DNA of 6,309 nt from Acidobacteriaceae bacterium. Its GTDB lineage: Bacteria; Acidobacteriota; Terriglobia; Terriglobales; Acidobacteriaceae. The DNA lies in contig JASIJX010000364.1 in NCBI GenBank assembly GCA_030049955.1, positions 1-6,309 of the forward strand, given 5' to 3'. The notes under the pieces are model-generated. The model saw only the letters and a list, made by a program, of their open reading frames with translations. It did not search any database and was not told the DNA's origin. Positions 5,958 through 6,309 of this stretch are shown here, piece after piece (within the stretch, counting starts at the first letter, position 1; the number at the start of each line of letters is the position of its first letter). A program made the position numbers and the translations under genes.

Positions 5958-6309
5958 TCACGCATCGTGTGAAATTCCCCGGAACCCGGCCGCCTGCGCC
6001 TGCTCTTCGGCCGCAGCGGACTGATAAATGGCAGGCGCGGCCAATTTCATCATCGCCACATACAACGCCCCAGCGATGAAGAATCCCACGAACCACGCGT
6101 AATCGTAGAGGAAGTGCAGCGGCTTGATGGCAAGACCTGCGAGCGCAACACCCACGCCTGCGGCAAGCGCCAGCATGGCCCGCGGATTGATGCCTTTGGT
6201 GTAGTAGTAGCTGCCATCGCGATGGTAGAGCGAGTTCACATCCAGCTCTGTGCCACGGATAAGGAAGTAGTCCGCAACCATGATGCCGGCCACCGGTCCC
6301 AGCAGGCCT
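5958..6309 (-). CDS. NCS1-family permease, C-terminal fragment (partial)
   Basis: Only the last 116 complete residues are visible; the gene continues beyond the window end, so its start is not in view. The NCS1 family comprises inner-membrane symporters for cytosine, uracil, allantoin, hydantoins, thiamine and related compounds. The visible part opens with GLLGPVAGIMVADYFLIRG, matching the family's conserved Gly-rich/ADYxLIR segment. Then comes LYHRDGSYYYTKGINPRA, the usual loop after it. Two membrane helices follow (ALAAGVGVALAGLAI, and YDYAWFVGFFIAGALYVAMM), consistent with the last two of twelve. A short polar Ala/Gln/Glu-rich cytoplasmic tail ends in GISHDA. The GTG at 6293 is not a real start, because the conserved segment extends upstream of it. 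The gene is convergent with the protease gene, with 193 bases between stops. The exact substrate cannot be read from this piece. Confidence 0.88.
   Translation of the reverse strand, partial: GLLGPVAGIMVADYFLIRGTELDVNSLYHRDGSYYYTKGINPRAMLALAAGVGVALAGLAIKPLHFLYDYAWFVGFFIAGALYVAMMKLAAPAIYQSAAAEEQAQAAGFRGISHDA

Noticed and set aside
5958..6293. A complete 111-residue small membrane protein starting at the GTG at 6293
   Set aside because: The codons upstream to the window end continue the conserved NCS1 segment (GLLGP before VAGIMVADY), so this is the end of a larger permease.

Overview
The window looks like an ordinary chromosomal segment of a GC-rich soil bacterium. Acidobacteriota (Terriglobia-like) is my best guess. 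It rests on the style of three proteins: a membrane-anchored HD-GYP/GGDEF sensor, a secreted subtilase with a Ser-Val-Leu-Trp-Gly tail, and a very acidic lineage-type small protein. It is inference only, because no rRNA or marker gene is present. I see no transposase, integrase, tRNA, CRISPR array or phage gene.

Layout, left to right. Positions 102-488 (minus) encode a 128-residue, strongly acidic, unrecognised protein. Positions 761-3247 (minus) encode an 828-residue membrane protein with the order membrane sensor, coiled coil, HD-GYP phosphodiesterase, GAF, GGDEF diguanylate cyclase. Both catalytic domains keep their key residues, so the protein could both make and destroy cyclic di-GMP. 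Positions 3248-3868 form a long divergent intergenic region, partly AT-rich, with a cluster of GGCACT half-sites and two clear stem-loops. Positions 3869-5764 (plus) encode an exported S8 serine protease with signal peptide, propeptide, complete catalytic site and a C-terminal array of Trp-containing hexads. Positions 5765-5957 lie between convergent genes and hold a likely terminator for each. Positions 5958-6309 (minus) are the C-terminal end of an NCS1-family nucleobase/hydantoin/vitamin permease that runs off the window.

No operon is evident. The two large genes are divergent and share one regulatory region, so joint or opposed control of cyclic di-GMP turnover and protease secretion is possible. 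That link is inferred from arrangement only. The most interesting items are the hexad-periodic tail of the protease, the dual-activity cyclic di-GMP enzyme with an intact inhibitory site, the repeated half-sites between the divergent genes, and the 12-bp hairpin in the protease leader. None of these amounts to a demonstrably new system.
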